Origin: Lutibacter sp. | GTDB lineage: Bacteria; Bacteroidota; Bacteroidia; Flavobacteriales; Flavobacteriaceae | Assembly (NCBI GenBank): GCA_030748365.1 | Contig: JASMME010000018.1 | Location: forward strand, 1-12,809 | Direction: 5' to 3' | Length of the DNA: 12,809 bases | Shown: piece by piece, positions 6,653 through 12,560 of the stretch | How positions within the stretch are numbered: position 1 is the first letter of the stretch | Layout: each line of letters starts with the position of its first letter | Program-made: the position numbers and the translations under genes | The notes under the pieces: model-generated | Told to the model about the DNA's origin: nothing | What the model saw: only the letters and a program-made list of their open reading frames with translations | The model's database searches: none

Positions 6653-7573
6653 TTACTTAAGTCGGATCTCCGCACTTGCTGCAAGGGCCGCCTCCACATA
6701 GACATTTACTGTATAAACACCTTTATTTATCTGCACCCTGTCTACAGTAATCAGGGAAAGAATCTCCAGTGCTTCTTGCTCGTAATCAACGGTGGTAACA
6801 TCGCTATAGGCTACCTTCTCTCCAGATAAAAGCTGGTGTTCGCCCTTGCTTGCCACCGTATTACCCTGGGCATCGGCTACTTGGATATAGACCTTATGTG
6901 CCTGCTTGTCTGCCACCTTGTTCTCCGCAATGGTACACATGACCCTAAAGGCATCTGTGATTCTGGAACGCCTGGTTTCAGTCATCTTTCCACTACTGCG
7001 TTCTCTCATGGCTACCACCTTGATATCGTTCACTTTCAAGACCGAACCAATGGCCACCTTTTCAGACAATGCCTGGTTGGTAGCCGTCAGGTCATCATAC
7101 TGTTGCGTCTGGGTCGTAATGGTTTGCTGGGCTGTATTGAGGTCTGCGCTCAAGGATTGGTTGGCAACGGCCAGGGAATCATTGATAAAAAACAACTTTC
7201 TGTTCTGTGCCTCCAACGCAGTAATCTGACGTCGGTAACGGCGTATCGTATTGTAATTGGTGGCTTTCAACCCTTTTACAGAATCTCTTAAGGCAACGAT
7301 CTTATCGCGCTTAAGTGTCAACTCTTCAGACATCGTCGTGTTTTGAGCAATGGCTTCTTCATACTTCCCTACCATATTGTCTAGGTCCTGTGCAATGGCT
7401 GTTCTTTCTTTTTCCAGGGCATCGGTCAACTTGGTATGCTCTAGGCTACTGTAAACCGTATAGGCCAACAAGCCTGCAAGTAGGACGCCTAATACGATGG
7501 CGGCAGTATTCTTTTTATTACCGGGGTTCGACGCCGGTTGTATTGTTTGATTCATTGTATTGTTATCTTCCAT
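6653..7573 (-). CDS. Membrane-anchored coiled-coil protein of unknown function
   Basis: A 306-residue protein with a short polar N-terminus, one transmembrane helix (residues ~23-41, TAAIVLGVLLAGLLAYTVY) and no cleavable signal, so the C-terminal part most likely faces the periplasm. Residues ~45-175 are heptad-like, charged and rich in Gln/Thr/Asn (for example RRQITALEAQNRKLFFINDS at 115-134), consistent with a long coiled coil. Residues ~178-306 form a compact beta-rich domain (VNDIKVVAMRERSSGK, FRVMCTIAEN, KVYIQVADAQGNTV, KGVYTVNVYVEAAL). The predicted start is ATG at 7573; an internal Met at residue 7 (7555) is an alternative and would not change the topology. It stands upstream of glyS on the same strand but is separated by a terminator. 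I cannot assign a function; a scaffold or envelope-spanning spacer role would be guesswork. Confidence 0.8.
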   Translation of the reverse strand: MEDNNTMNQTIQPASNPGNKKNTAAIVLGVLLAGLLAYTVYSSLEHTKLTDALEKERTAIAQDLDNMVGKYEEAIAQNTTMSEELTLKRDKIVALRDSVKGLKATNYNTIRRYRRQITALEAQNRKLFFINDSLAVANQSLSADLNTAQQTITTQTQQYDDLTATNQALSEKVAIGSVLKVNDIKVVAMRERSSGKMTETRRSRITDAFRVMCTIAENKVADKQAHKVYIQVADAQGNTVASKGEHQLLSGEKVAYSDVTTVDYEQEALEILSLITVDRVQINKGVYTVNVYVEAALAASAEIRLK

Positions 7574-7632
7574 GATTGCTTAATTAAAATACCTAACTTT
7601 ATATTCAACGTGCATATTTACAACAAATTATA

Positions 7633-7640
7633 CAAAAATA
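7633..7640 (-). promoter_or_regulatory. Candidate -7 promoter box of the coiled-coil protein gene
   Basis: On the minus strand this reads TATTTTTG (exact TAnnTTTG), 59 bases before the ATG at 7573. A TTG lies 14 bases further upstream, closer than the usual 17-23 base spacing, so the -33 part is imperfect. Confidence 0.4.
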
Positions 7641-7686
7641 GCGGGTTTTACCCCCAAAAATCGCGGTAAAAAATAATTTTTTAGCA

Positions 7687-7721
7687 TTTGGGTAACTGAA
7701 GCGGTAAAAAAAGTATATTTC
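7687..7721 (+). promoter_or_regulatory. Candidate promoter of comF
   Basis: TTTG at 7687-7690, a 23-base spacer and TATATTTC at 7714-7721 (one mismatch to TAnnTTTG) sit 12 bases before the comF ATG. The same intergenic region holds the 11-base direct repeat GCGGTAAAAAA at 7663-7673 and 7701-7711, the second copy falling inside the spacer. Confidence 0.3.
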
Positions 7722-7733
7722 GCAAAAAATGCT

Positions 7734-8420
7734 ATGAATCCAATAAAAGACCTACTGGATATCTTCTTCCCTGCATGCTGTTTGTGCTGTGAAGCGTCCC
7801 TGACAACGAACGAAGGGGTTATCTGTCTATATTGTCGGCATGACTTGGCACTGACCCGTTTCAGTTTTGAAGCAGGGAACCCTATGGAAAAGCAGCTGGG
7901 TGACCACATACCACTGGAAGCCGCGACCGCCCTGTTTTACTTTTACAAAAGGGGTAAAGTCCAACAACTCATTCATCGCTTAAAGTACCACAGACAAGAG
8001 CAGGCTGGCGATTTTATGGGGGCATGGTTGGCGGAAGACATGCTGGAAAGTGGCCGGTTCCGAGACATTGACCTGGTTGTTCCGGTACCGCTACACCCAA
8101 AAAAACAACGACAAAGGGGCTATAACCAGGTAAGTGCCTTTGGTAGAAAAATAGCGAATGAACTGGCCGTTGCCTATGCTGAGGGCCTGTTGATCAAAGC
8201 CGCTAAAAACAACAGCCAAACCCATAGGAATCGCCAGGAACGCTTGCGGGCAACCAAGAGTCTTTTTAGGCTGTCTGAGCCAGCAACCTGCAGGCACAAA
8301 CACCTATTATTGGTAGATGATGTGCTTACTACGGGTGCTACCCTAAGGGCCTGTTACCAGGCCTTGGAAGCGGCCGCCCCTTTTAAGATTAGTGTGGCCT
8401 GTATGGCCTATACAAAATAA
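7734..8420 (+). CDS. comF: ComF-family phosphoribosyltransferase-like protein
   Basis: A 228-residue cytoplasmic protein with both hallmarks of the ComF/GntX family. The N-terminal zinc-finger-like module has Cys at residues 15, 16, 18, 19, 31 and 34 (CCLCC then CLYC). The C-terminal type I phosphoribosyltransferase domain has VPVPLHPKKQRQRGYNQ (116-132) and the PRPP-binding loop LLLVDDVLTTGATL (191-204) with the two Asp residues and the TTGAT turn intact. ComF proteins are linked in other bacteria to DNA uptake during natural transformation, apparently in moving single-stranded DNA inward; the phosphoribosyl chemistry is not established. Length is typical. The start ATG at 7734 gives the usual hydrophobic beginning (IKDLLDIFFP). 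It is followed after 66 bases by a lipoprotein gene on the same strand, which may be partly co-transcribed. Confidence 0.92.
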   Translation: MNPIKDLLDIFFPACCLCCEASLTTNEGVICLYCRHDLALTRFSFEAGNPMEKQLGDHIPLEAATALFYFYKRGKVQQLIHRLKYHRQEQAGDFMGAWLAEDMLESGRFRDIDLVVPVPLHPKKQRQRGYNQVSAFGRKIANELAVAYAEGLLIKAAKNNSQTHRNRQERLRATKSLFRLSEPATCRHKHLLLVDDVLTTGATLRACYQALEAAAPFKISVACMAYTK

Positions 8421-8442
8421 GTGCCCCCGCTTTTGTCGGACA

Positions 8443-8474
8443 TTGGTATTTTACACAAAATAATCGTTATTTTG
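8443..8474 (+). promoter_or_regulatory. Candidate promoter with a palindrome over its -7 box
   Basis: TTG (8443-8445), 21 bases, then TTATTTTG (8467-8474; one mismatch to TAnnTTTG) ends 12 bases before the lipoprotein ATG. The -7 box is also the right arm of a perfect inverted repeat CAAAATAA-TCG-TTATTTTG (8456-8474), which could be an operator. It has no G+C in the stem beyond the end pairs, so it is unlikely to be a terminator for comF. Confidence 0.35.
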
Positions 8475-8486
8475 CAGTCAGGACTT

Positions 8487-10088
8487 ATGAAGTACACAAT
8501 ATTACGACGCTTATTCCTTTTGGTCATGGCCTACTCCCTGGCCCATTGCGCCCGAAAAGGGACCCCTACGGGTGGCTCCAAGGACAGCCTTCCTCCGGTA
8601 TTTGTCAAAGCAATTCCAGCCATGGAAAGCACGAATTTCCAGGCAGAAAAAATAAAAATCTATTTTGACGAATACATCAAACTAAAGGAACTCCGGAAAA
8701 ACCTGGTAATCTCACCCCCACAGCAATACGAACCGGTGATTGTGCCGATGGGTACAGCCAGCAAATATATTTCAATTAAGATCCTAGACACCCTGGAGAA
8801 CAACACCACCTACGCCTTTAATTTCGGAAACAGTGTCGTAGACAACAATGAAGGCAACGCATTGGGAAATTTCAGCTATGTATTTGCGACCGGAGACCAC
8901 CTCGATTCCCTGCATATATCGGGGAGTGTAACTGATCCGATGCTTAAAACCTTGGGGGAGGGAGTCGATGTGATGCTCTACAAATACGATTCGCTGTACA
9001 CGGATTCTATCATCTACAGCCAAAAACCCCGCTATATTGCCAATACCCTAGACTCTACCCTATACAATCTGACCCACCTGAAAGAGGGAAAATACCTGCT
9101 GATTGCCCTAAAAGACGCTAATAACAACAAGACCTACGACCCCAAAACTGACAAAATTGGCTTTGTCAATGATACCGTTGAACTGCCAGGAGCCAACAAT
9201 TTCGATTTTTCCCTTTTTAAAGAAGTGCCTGATTTTAGGACCCTCAAACCAAAAGAGGTACTTAGGGGGCACCTTATTTTCGGCTATGAGGGCAATGCTG
9301 AGGACCTGGAGATAGACCTGCTGTCAGCCACCCCAAAAACGTTTAAGTCGGCGCTTATTTTTGACGAGGAAACCGACACCATTCATTACTGGTATAGCCC
9401 CTTTCAAACAGATTCTCTCAACTTTGAAGTACGCAATGACGATTACCGGGAAGCCTTTACGGTAAGGACGAGAAGCAGCAAGATTGACTCGTTAAAGATT
9501 CAGTCATCAGGAAGTACTTTACACCTGACAGACACCTTTGCCATTGTGAGCAACACCCCCATTGTACAATTTGACAAAAGACTGATCTCGGTTACCAACC
9601 TACAGGATTCGATTCCGGTACCTTTTGAAGCCCGTATCTCCAAGAATCGGGAGCGTTTACTGATCCTGTTCGAGAAAAGCTATGATACCCCTTACCGTTG
9701 TACCCTGCTGGACGATGCCCTGACAGATATCTACACACTGGCCAACGACTCAATCAGCTATAAGACCCGGACCAAAAGCCCGGAAGATTACGGAACCCTG
9801 ATCCTCAACTTTAGCGGGAACTACCAGGGAGGGCTAATTGTGGAACTGCTGGATAAGAAAGAAGAACTGGTTCAGAAGCAGCACCTTGAAAAGCCGGAGT
9901 CTACCCAGATAAACCTGTTGAAACCCGGCACTTATTTTGTGAGGCTTACTTTTGACGAGAATGGAAACGGTTTGTGGGATACGGGCAGTTTTTTAGCGCG
10001 GAAACAGGCCGAAAAGGTACTGTATATTGACCGGCCCATCGAATTGCGGGCCAACTGGGAACTCAGCGAGCTCCTGAGTCTTGACTAA
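8487..10088 (+). CDS. Ig-like (Big_5-type) domain lipoprotein
   Basis: A 533-residue predicted lipoprotein. I start it at ATG 8487, not the in-frame GTG at 8421, because 8487 puts a lipoprotein signal at the N-terminus: MKYTILRRLFLLVMAYSLAHC, with lipidated Cys21. The lipobox L-A-H-C has an unusual His at -1. The mature start CARKGTPTGGSKDSLPPV matches a common Bacteroidota family in which the Cys is followed by a PTGG-x-KD-x-x-PP motif. Residues ~36-136 are a Big_5-like bacterial Ig domain (KIKIYFDEYIKLKELRKNL through NNTTYAFNFGNSVVDNNEGN to FATG). Two DxNxN-type calcium-loop-like motifs follow: DANNNKTYD (210-218) and DENGNGLWD (490-498). The protein should sit on the outer membrane or periplasmic face. 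Adjacency to comF looks conserved to me but I cannot verify it. Function is unknown. Confidence 0.88.
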   Translation: MKYTILRRLFLLVMAYSLAHCARKGTPTGGSKDSLPPVFVKAIPAMESTNFQAEKIKIYFDEYIKLKELRKNLVISPPQQYEPVIVPMGTASKYISIKILDTLENNTTYAFNFGNSVVDNNEGNALGNFSYVFATGDHLDSLHISGSVTDPMLKTLGEGVDVMLYKYDSLYTDSIIYSQKPRYIANTLDSTLYNLTHLKEGKYLLIALKDANNNKTYDPKTDKIGFVNDTVELPGANNFDFSLFKEVPDFRTLKPKEVLRGHLIFGYEGNAEDLEIDLLSATPKTFKSALIFDEETDTIHYWYSPFQTDSLNFEVRNDDYREAFTVRTRSSKIDSLKIQSSGSTLHLTDTFAIVSNTPIVQFDKRLISVTNLQDSIPVPFEARISKNRERLLILFEKSYDTPYRCTLLDDALTDIYTLANDSISYKTRTKSPEDYGTLILNFSGNYQGGLIVELLDKKEELVQKQHLEKPESTQINLLKPGTYFVRLTFDENGNGLWDTGSFLARKQAEKVLYIDRPIELRANWELSELLSLD

Positions 10089-10102
10089 GCCTTTATCAGC
10101 CT

Positions 10103-10129
10103 CAAAAAATAGCTTTACCGAAAAGCCTA
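10103..10129 (-). terminator. Rho-independent terminator of the DinB-like gene
   Basis: On the minus strand the stop codon TAG opens a stem: TAG-(bulged G)-CTTT, loop TCGGT, AAAG-CTA, then TTTTTTG. The core is GCTTT (10122-10126 complement) pairing with AAAGC (10112-10116 complement). The position, starting in the stop codon and running into six T, supports it although the stem is AT-rich. The plus strand lacks a clear T tail, so I see no separate terminator for the lipoprotein gene. Confidence 0.6.
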
Positions 10130-10582
10130 TACATATTTTCTGAGTTGTAATAGCACCCCTAGGTGGATTCCTTCGTGGTAATTGTTAAACCTAACTGCCT
10201 CTTCAATATTTCGCAAACATATACCCACACTGGTATTGTACTCGGTATATGTTTGAAAAACACCCCTTGCATAGTCTTGTTTCAGCAAGCCGGGAAATTC
10301 CAGGAACTTTTTTTTGATCGCTTCGAATGCCACTGCCGTAAGCGGATAGGTCGGTGACGTGCCCTTTTGAAAATGCGCGATCATCTCTTCGGAAACCAGG
10401 CAGGTTAGGCCCGATAGTCGGTAACAGAGTAGCTGTTGGGTAACCACCAGGTGCGCCAGGTTCCAAGCGATGTTGTTATGAGCGCCCTCAGGAATCTTGT
10501 TTAGTTGTTCTATTGTCAGGTTGCCAATCAATTTAATCATCAATAACCTGGATTTTTGAAGGATGTCAAATTCTTTTTCCAT
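10127..10582 (-). CDS. DinB-superfamily protein (putative metal-binding four-helix bundle)
   Basis: A 151-residue cytoplasmic protein of mostly helical composition. The DinB/YfiT superfamily's three-histidine metal site is visible: His44 in the helix NNIAWNLAHLVVTQQ (residues 36-50), and His136 and His140 in the C-terminal helix NNYHEGIHLGVLLQLRK (133-149), the typical H-x3-H followed by a G-x-x-L-x-x-R pattern. Length matches the family. Members include thiol-dependent S-transferases and damage-inducible proteins, but most have no known substrate, and despite the name they are unrelated to the DNA polymerase DinB. The N-terminus (MEKEFDILQKSRLLMIKLI) is the expected first helix, so the start at 10582 is good. 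It is transcribed away from the ArsC/Spx-like gene from a shared intergenic region with a long inverted repeat. Confidence 0.85.
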   Translation of the reverse strand: MEKEFDILQKSRLLMIKLIGNLTIEQLNKIPEGAHNNIAWNLAHLVVTQQLLCYRLSGLTCLVSEEMIAHFQKGTSPTYPLTAVAFEAIKKKFLEFPGLLKQDYARGVFQTYTEYNTSVGICLRNIEEAVRFNNYHEGIHLGVLLQLRKYV

Positions 10583-10638
10583 GACTTGGGTCTGTTATAA
10601 ATATTCTTTAGGGGATGTTAACAATTAGCAAAGATGTT

Positions 10639-10646
10639 CAAAGGTA
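10639..10646 (-). promoter_or_regulatory. Candidate -7 promoter box of the DinB-like gene
   Basis: On the minus strand this reads TACCTTTG, an exact TAnnTTTG, 56 bases upstream of the start codon. It overlaps the outer end of the long inverted repeat at 10641-10681. No TTG is found in the expected -33 window; that window is the inverted repeat itself. Confidence 0.4.
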
Positions 10647-10681
10647 GCCAAAAAAGACGAACCGTCTTTTTTTGTTACCTT
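10641..10681. repeat. 41-nt inverted repeat (hairpin) between divergent genes
   Basis: The left arm 10641-10659 and right arm 10663-10681 are 19 bases each around the loop AAC. The inner 10 bp (AAAAAAGACG / CGTCTTTTTT) pair perfectly. Moving outward there is one C/T mismatch (10649/10673), a C-G pair, one G-T wobble (10647/10675), then six further pairs ending in AAGGTA / TACCTT. It has the form of a bidirectional terminator (GACG stem, A6 before, T7 after), yet both neighbours read away from it. Alternatives are an operator for a regulator, or an attenuator or 5'-UTR structure. Confidence 0.85.
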
Positions 10682-10698
10682 GGCAAAAAAGTTGAAAC

Positions 10699-11052
10699 AT
10701 GAAGAAAATCTATTACCTAAAAACCTGTGATTCCTGTCGAAAAATCCTGCGGAAGCGATCCCTGTCAAATTTTGAACTTCAAGAGATCAAGACCCAGGCC
10801 ATCACCCCACAACAACTGGAAGAACTCATTGCCTTGTCGGGAAGCGCGGAAGCTTTGTTTAGCCGAAGGGCAAAAAAATACCGACAAATGGGATTGCAAG
10901 GAGAAATCTTGGGAGAAAAAGACTACCGACAACTCCTACTAGAGGAATACACCTTTTTAAAACGGCCGGTCATCGTTGATGGGTCGCAGCTCTATATCGG
11001 CAACAGTGCGGGTACGCAAAAAGCCTTGGAAAAGGCCTATGGCAAGGGTTGA
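10699..11052 (+). CDS. ArsC/Spx/MgsR-family thioredoxin-fold protein
   Basis: A 117-residue protein of the ArsC/Spx family. The N-terminal beta strand MKKIYYLKTCDSCRKIL carries the C-x-x-C pair at Cys10 and Cys13, the position of the redox-active motif in this family. The closing part YTFLKRPVIVDGSQLYIGN (residues 84-102) is the family's conserved LxRPI/V-hydrophobic-hydrophobic strand with Arg89. Residues ~46-64 (SGSAEALFSRRAKKYRQMG) hold the helix with the Arg pair (56-57). Members are arsenate reductases, redox-sensing RNA-polymerase binders (Spx) or uncharacterised. No arsenic gene is nearby, so I do not call it ArsC, and Spx partners are not established outside Firmicutes. The start ATG at 10699 lies 18 bases after the 41-nt inverted repeat; TACCTTGG (10676-10683) is a near-match -7 box. 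Confidence 0.85.
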   Translation: MKKIYYLKTCDSCRKILRKRSLSNFELQEIKTQAITPQQLEELIALSGSAEALFSRRAKKYRQMGLQGEILGEKDYRQLLLEEYTFLKRPVIVDGSQLYIGNSAGTQKALEKAYGKG

Positions 11053-11125
11053 GCAGGCGCCTCAAGATGATTGCGATATAGCCCATAAAACCAAGACATA
11101 GCGGGTCAACACCAAAACTACCTCT

Positions 11126-11824
11126 TTACGAAAATTTAAGGGCGATTAGTTCTGTAAAACGTTCTACATACACCTGTTTGTCTTTCCAGTCATAATCAGG
11201 CTTGACAAATTTATTGAGAAAAGTCTTGGCTTCCTTAAGGGTATCAAAGGAATTGAGTTGGGAGAGTACCCGGTTAAAATCTTCCTGGCTACCATCGAAC
11301 AACTGTTTTACAAAGGCAATACGGTCATTGAGCCCCACCTTAATATGCTGCTTTGACAAAGGGGCTGTTTCTGAAGATATACCGACAGGGGCTTGCTCAT
11401 TCTCCGGCACTGCTTGGGGTATTTGCTCAAAAAGATCCGCTGCCATCACAGCCGCATGGGCGTTTTCCAATTCCGCCGTCAAATCGGCCTGGGTACCAGC
11501 AGGAGAAGGTGTATCCGTGGTGGGTGATACCATTTCAGTCGGTGTTTCTTCCGGGTTTTCTCCTGTGTTATCTTCTGGAGAAACAGCTGGTACAGGCGTT
11601 TTTGAACCTGGAACTATCTTGTCTGCAATACCGGCTAAGATTTCTTCCTTGGTCTCCGACAGACCAGGCGTGGTTGAGACATATTCCTCCACGAATTTCA
11701 GCACGGACAACTTTTCAAAGATGACCTGAGACTTTTCGTGGAGCGCAAAGACATCTTCCTTGTTCTTCATCTGCAAAAGGCTGTGTGCGAGGCTCACGAG
11801 TTCTGCGGCTAATTTTTTGTGCAT
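11126..11824 (-). CDS. Conserved-looking protein of unknown function with a Pro/Thr/Glu linker
   Basis: A 232-residue protein with no signal peptide or membrane segment, so probably cytoplasmic. It has three parts: a helical N-terminal region (residues 1-70: AAELVSLAHSLLQMKNKEDV, then VIFEKLSVLKFVEEYVS); a low-complexity acidic linker rich in Pro, Thr, Ser and Glu (about 71-160, for example NPEETPTEMVSPTTDTPSPA); and a compact charged C-terminal domain (161-232, IKVGLNDRIAFVKQLFDGSQ, EDFNRVLSQLNSFDTLKEAK, YDWKDKQVYVERFTELI). The closing module looks like a widespread Bacteroidota C-terminal domain that I recognise only as 'hypothetical protein'. It is divergent from tdk, convergent with the ArsC/Spx-like gene, and no terminator is obvious in the 73-base gap. 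Function is unknown. Confidence 0.78.
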   Translation of the reverse strand: MHKKLAAELVSLAHSLLQMKNKEDVFALHEKSQVIFEKLSVLKFVEEYVSTTPGLSETKEEILAGIADKIVPGSKTPVPAVSPEDNTGENPEETPTEMVSPTTDTPSPAGTQADLTAELENAHAAVMAADLFEQIPQAVPENEQAPVGISSETAPLSKQHIKVGLNDRIAFVKQLFDGSQEDFNRVLSQLNSFDTLKEAKTFLNKFVKPDYDWKDKQVYVERFTELIALKFS

Positions 11825-11954
11825 AAGTTGGTTTGTTTATTGATATTTTGGTGGGTTATTTTTAATAAATTTGTAGGATACCGAAAGCGGAGTAATCGCC
11901 AAAACCGGTAGGTACAGCAACATTGCAATAACCTTTTAAGCGTGAAATTACAAA

Positions 11955-12560
11955 ATGTTTCTTGAAAATACGGTAAATCACACAGAACAATTCGGCTGGA
12001 TAGAAGTTATCTGTGGCTCTATGTTTTCTGGAAAGACCGAAGAATTGATCCGGCGGCTCAAACGGGCCCAATTCGCCAAGCAGAAGGTAGAGATATTCAA
12101 ACCTGCTATGGACGTTCGATACGATGAGGACAAAGTGGTTTCACACGATGCGAATGAGATTAGGAGTACGCCTGTTCCTGCCTCCGGAAATATCCGAATA
12201 CTGGCCAATGATGTAGAAGTAGTGGGTATTGATGAAGCCCAGTTTTTCGACGATGAGATTGTAGCGGTCTGCAACGACCTGGCCAACCGTGGTATCCGGG
12301 TGATTGTTGCCGGACTGGATATGGATTTTAAAGGAAACCCCTTTGGCCCCATGCCGGCACTGATGGCAACCGCCGAATACGTTACCAAGGTGCACGCGGT
12401 GTGTACAAGAACCGGCAACCTGGCCCATTACAGCCACCGAACGGCTGCGGGAAATGAGCTAGTTTTGTTGGGAGAAACACAGGAATACGAGCCATTAAGC
12501 AGGGCTGCTTACTATAAAATAATGAGGGAAAAAGCCGTGCGAGAAAAAGATGAAAAATAA
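11955..12560 (+). CDS. tdk: Thymidine kinase (TK1-like)
   Basis: A 201-residue enzyme that phosphorylates thymidine to dTMP with ATP in the pyrimidine salvage pathway, cytoplasmic and normally tetrameric. Visible motifs: the P-loop [11 protein letters not shown] (residues 21-31); [11 protein letters not shown] (61-71); the Mg/catalytic DEAQFF (93-98), whose Glu is the usual catalytic base; and the lasso-region glycines [15 protein letters not shown] (120-134). The start MFLENTVNH and then GWIEVICG fits flavobacterial relatives as I recall them. The usual four zinc-binding Cys are mostly missing: CTRTGN (150-155) keeps only Cys150, with Thr at 153, and the second C-x-x-C position reads PLSRAAY. 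The stop TAA overlaps the alr start by 11 bases, suggesting a shared transcript. No exact TAnnTTTG box is seen in the 130-base gap upstream. Confidence 0.95.
   Translation: MFLENTVNHTEQFGWIEVICGSMFSGKTEELIRRLKRAQFAKQKVEIFKPAMDVRYDEDKVVSHDANEIRSTPVPASGNIRILANDVEVVGIDEAQFFDDEIVAVCNDLANRGIRVIVAGLDMDFKGNPFGPMPALMATAEYVTKVHAVCTRTGNLAHYSHRTAAGNELVLLGETQEYEPLSRAAYYKIMREKAVREKDEK

Noticed and set aside
6836-7291. Long open frame on the plus strand opposite the coiled-coil gene (151 codons)
   Set aside because: Its translation shows no domain or signal, lies wholly within a well-supported gene on the other strand, and has no promoter or homologous features.
8421-8486. In-frame GTG start at 8421 for the Ig-like lipoprotein
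   Set aside because: It begins directly at the comF stop and would bury the lipoprotein signal 22 residues inside the chain; ATG 8487 gives a proper signal peptide.
10127-10582. Error-prone DNA polymerase DinB
   Set aside because: The name is shared only by gene symbol history; this is the small His-rich metal-binding DinB superfamily, without polymerase motifs.
10699-11052. Arsenic-resistance locus
   Set aside because: No arsenite pump, ArsR regulator or other ars gene is nearby, and the protein fits the broad ArsC/Spx family equally well.
11053-11125. Terminator in the convergent gap between the ArsC/Spx-like gene and the 232-residue protein gene
   Set aside because: Only a short AGGCGCCT palindrome is seen and no T-run follows on either strand.
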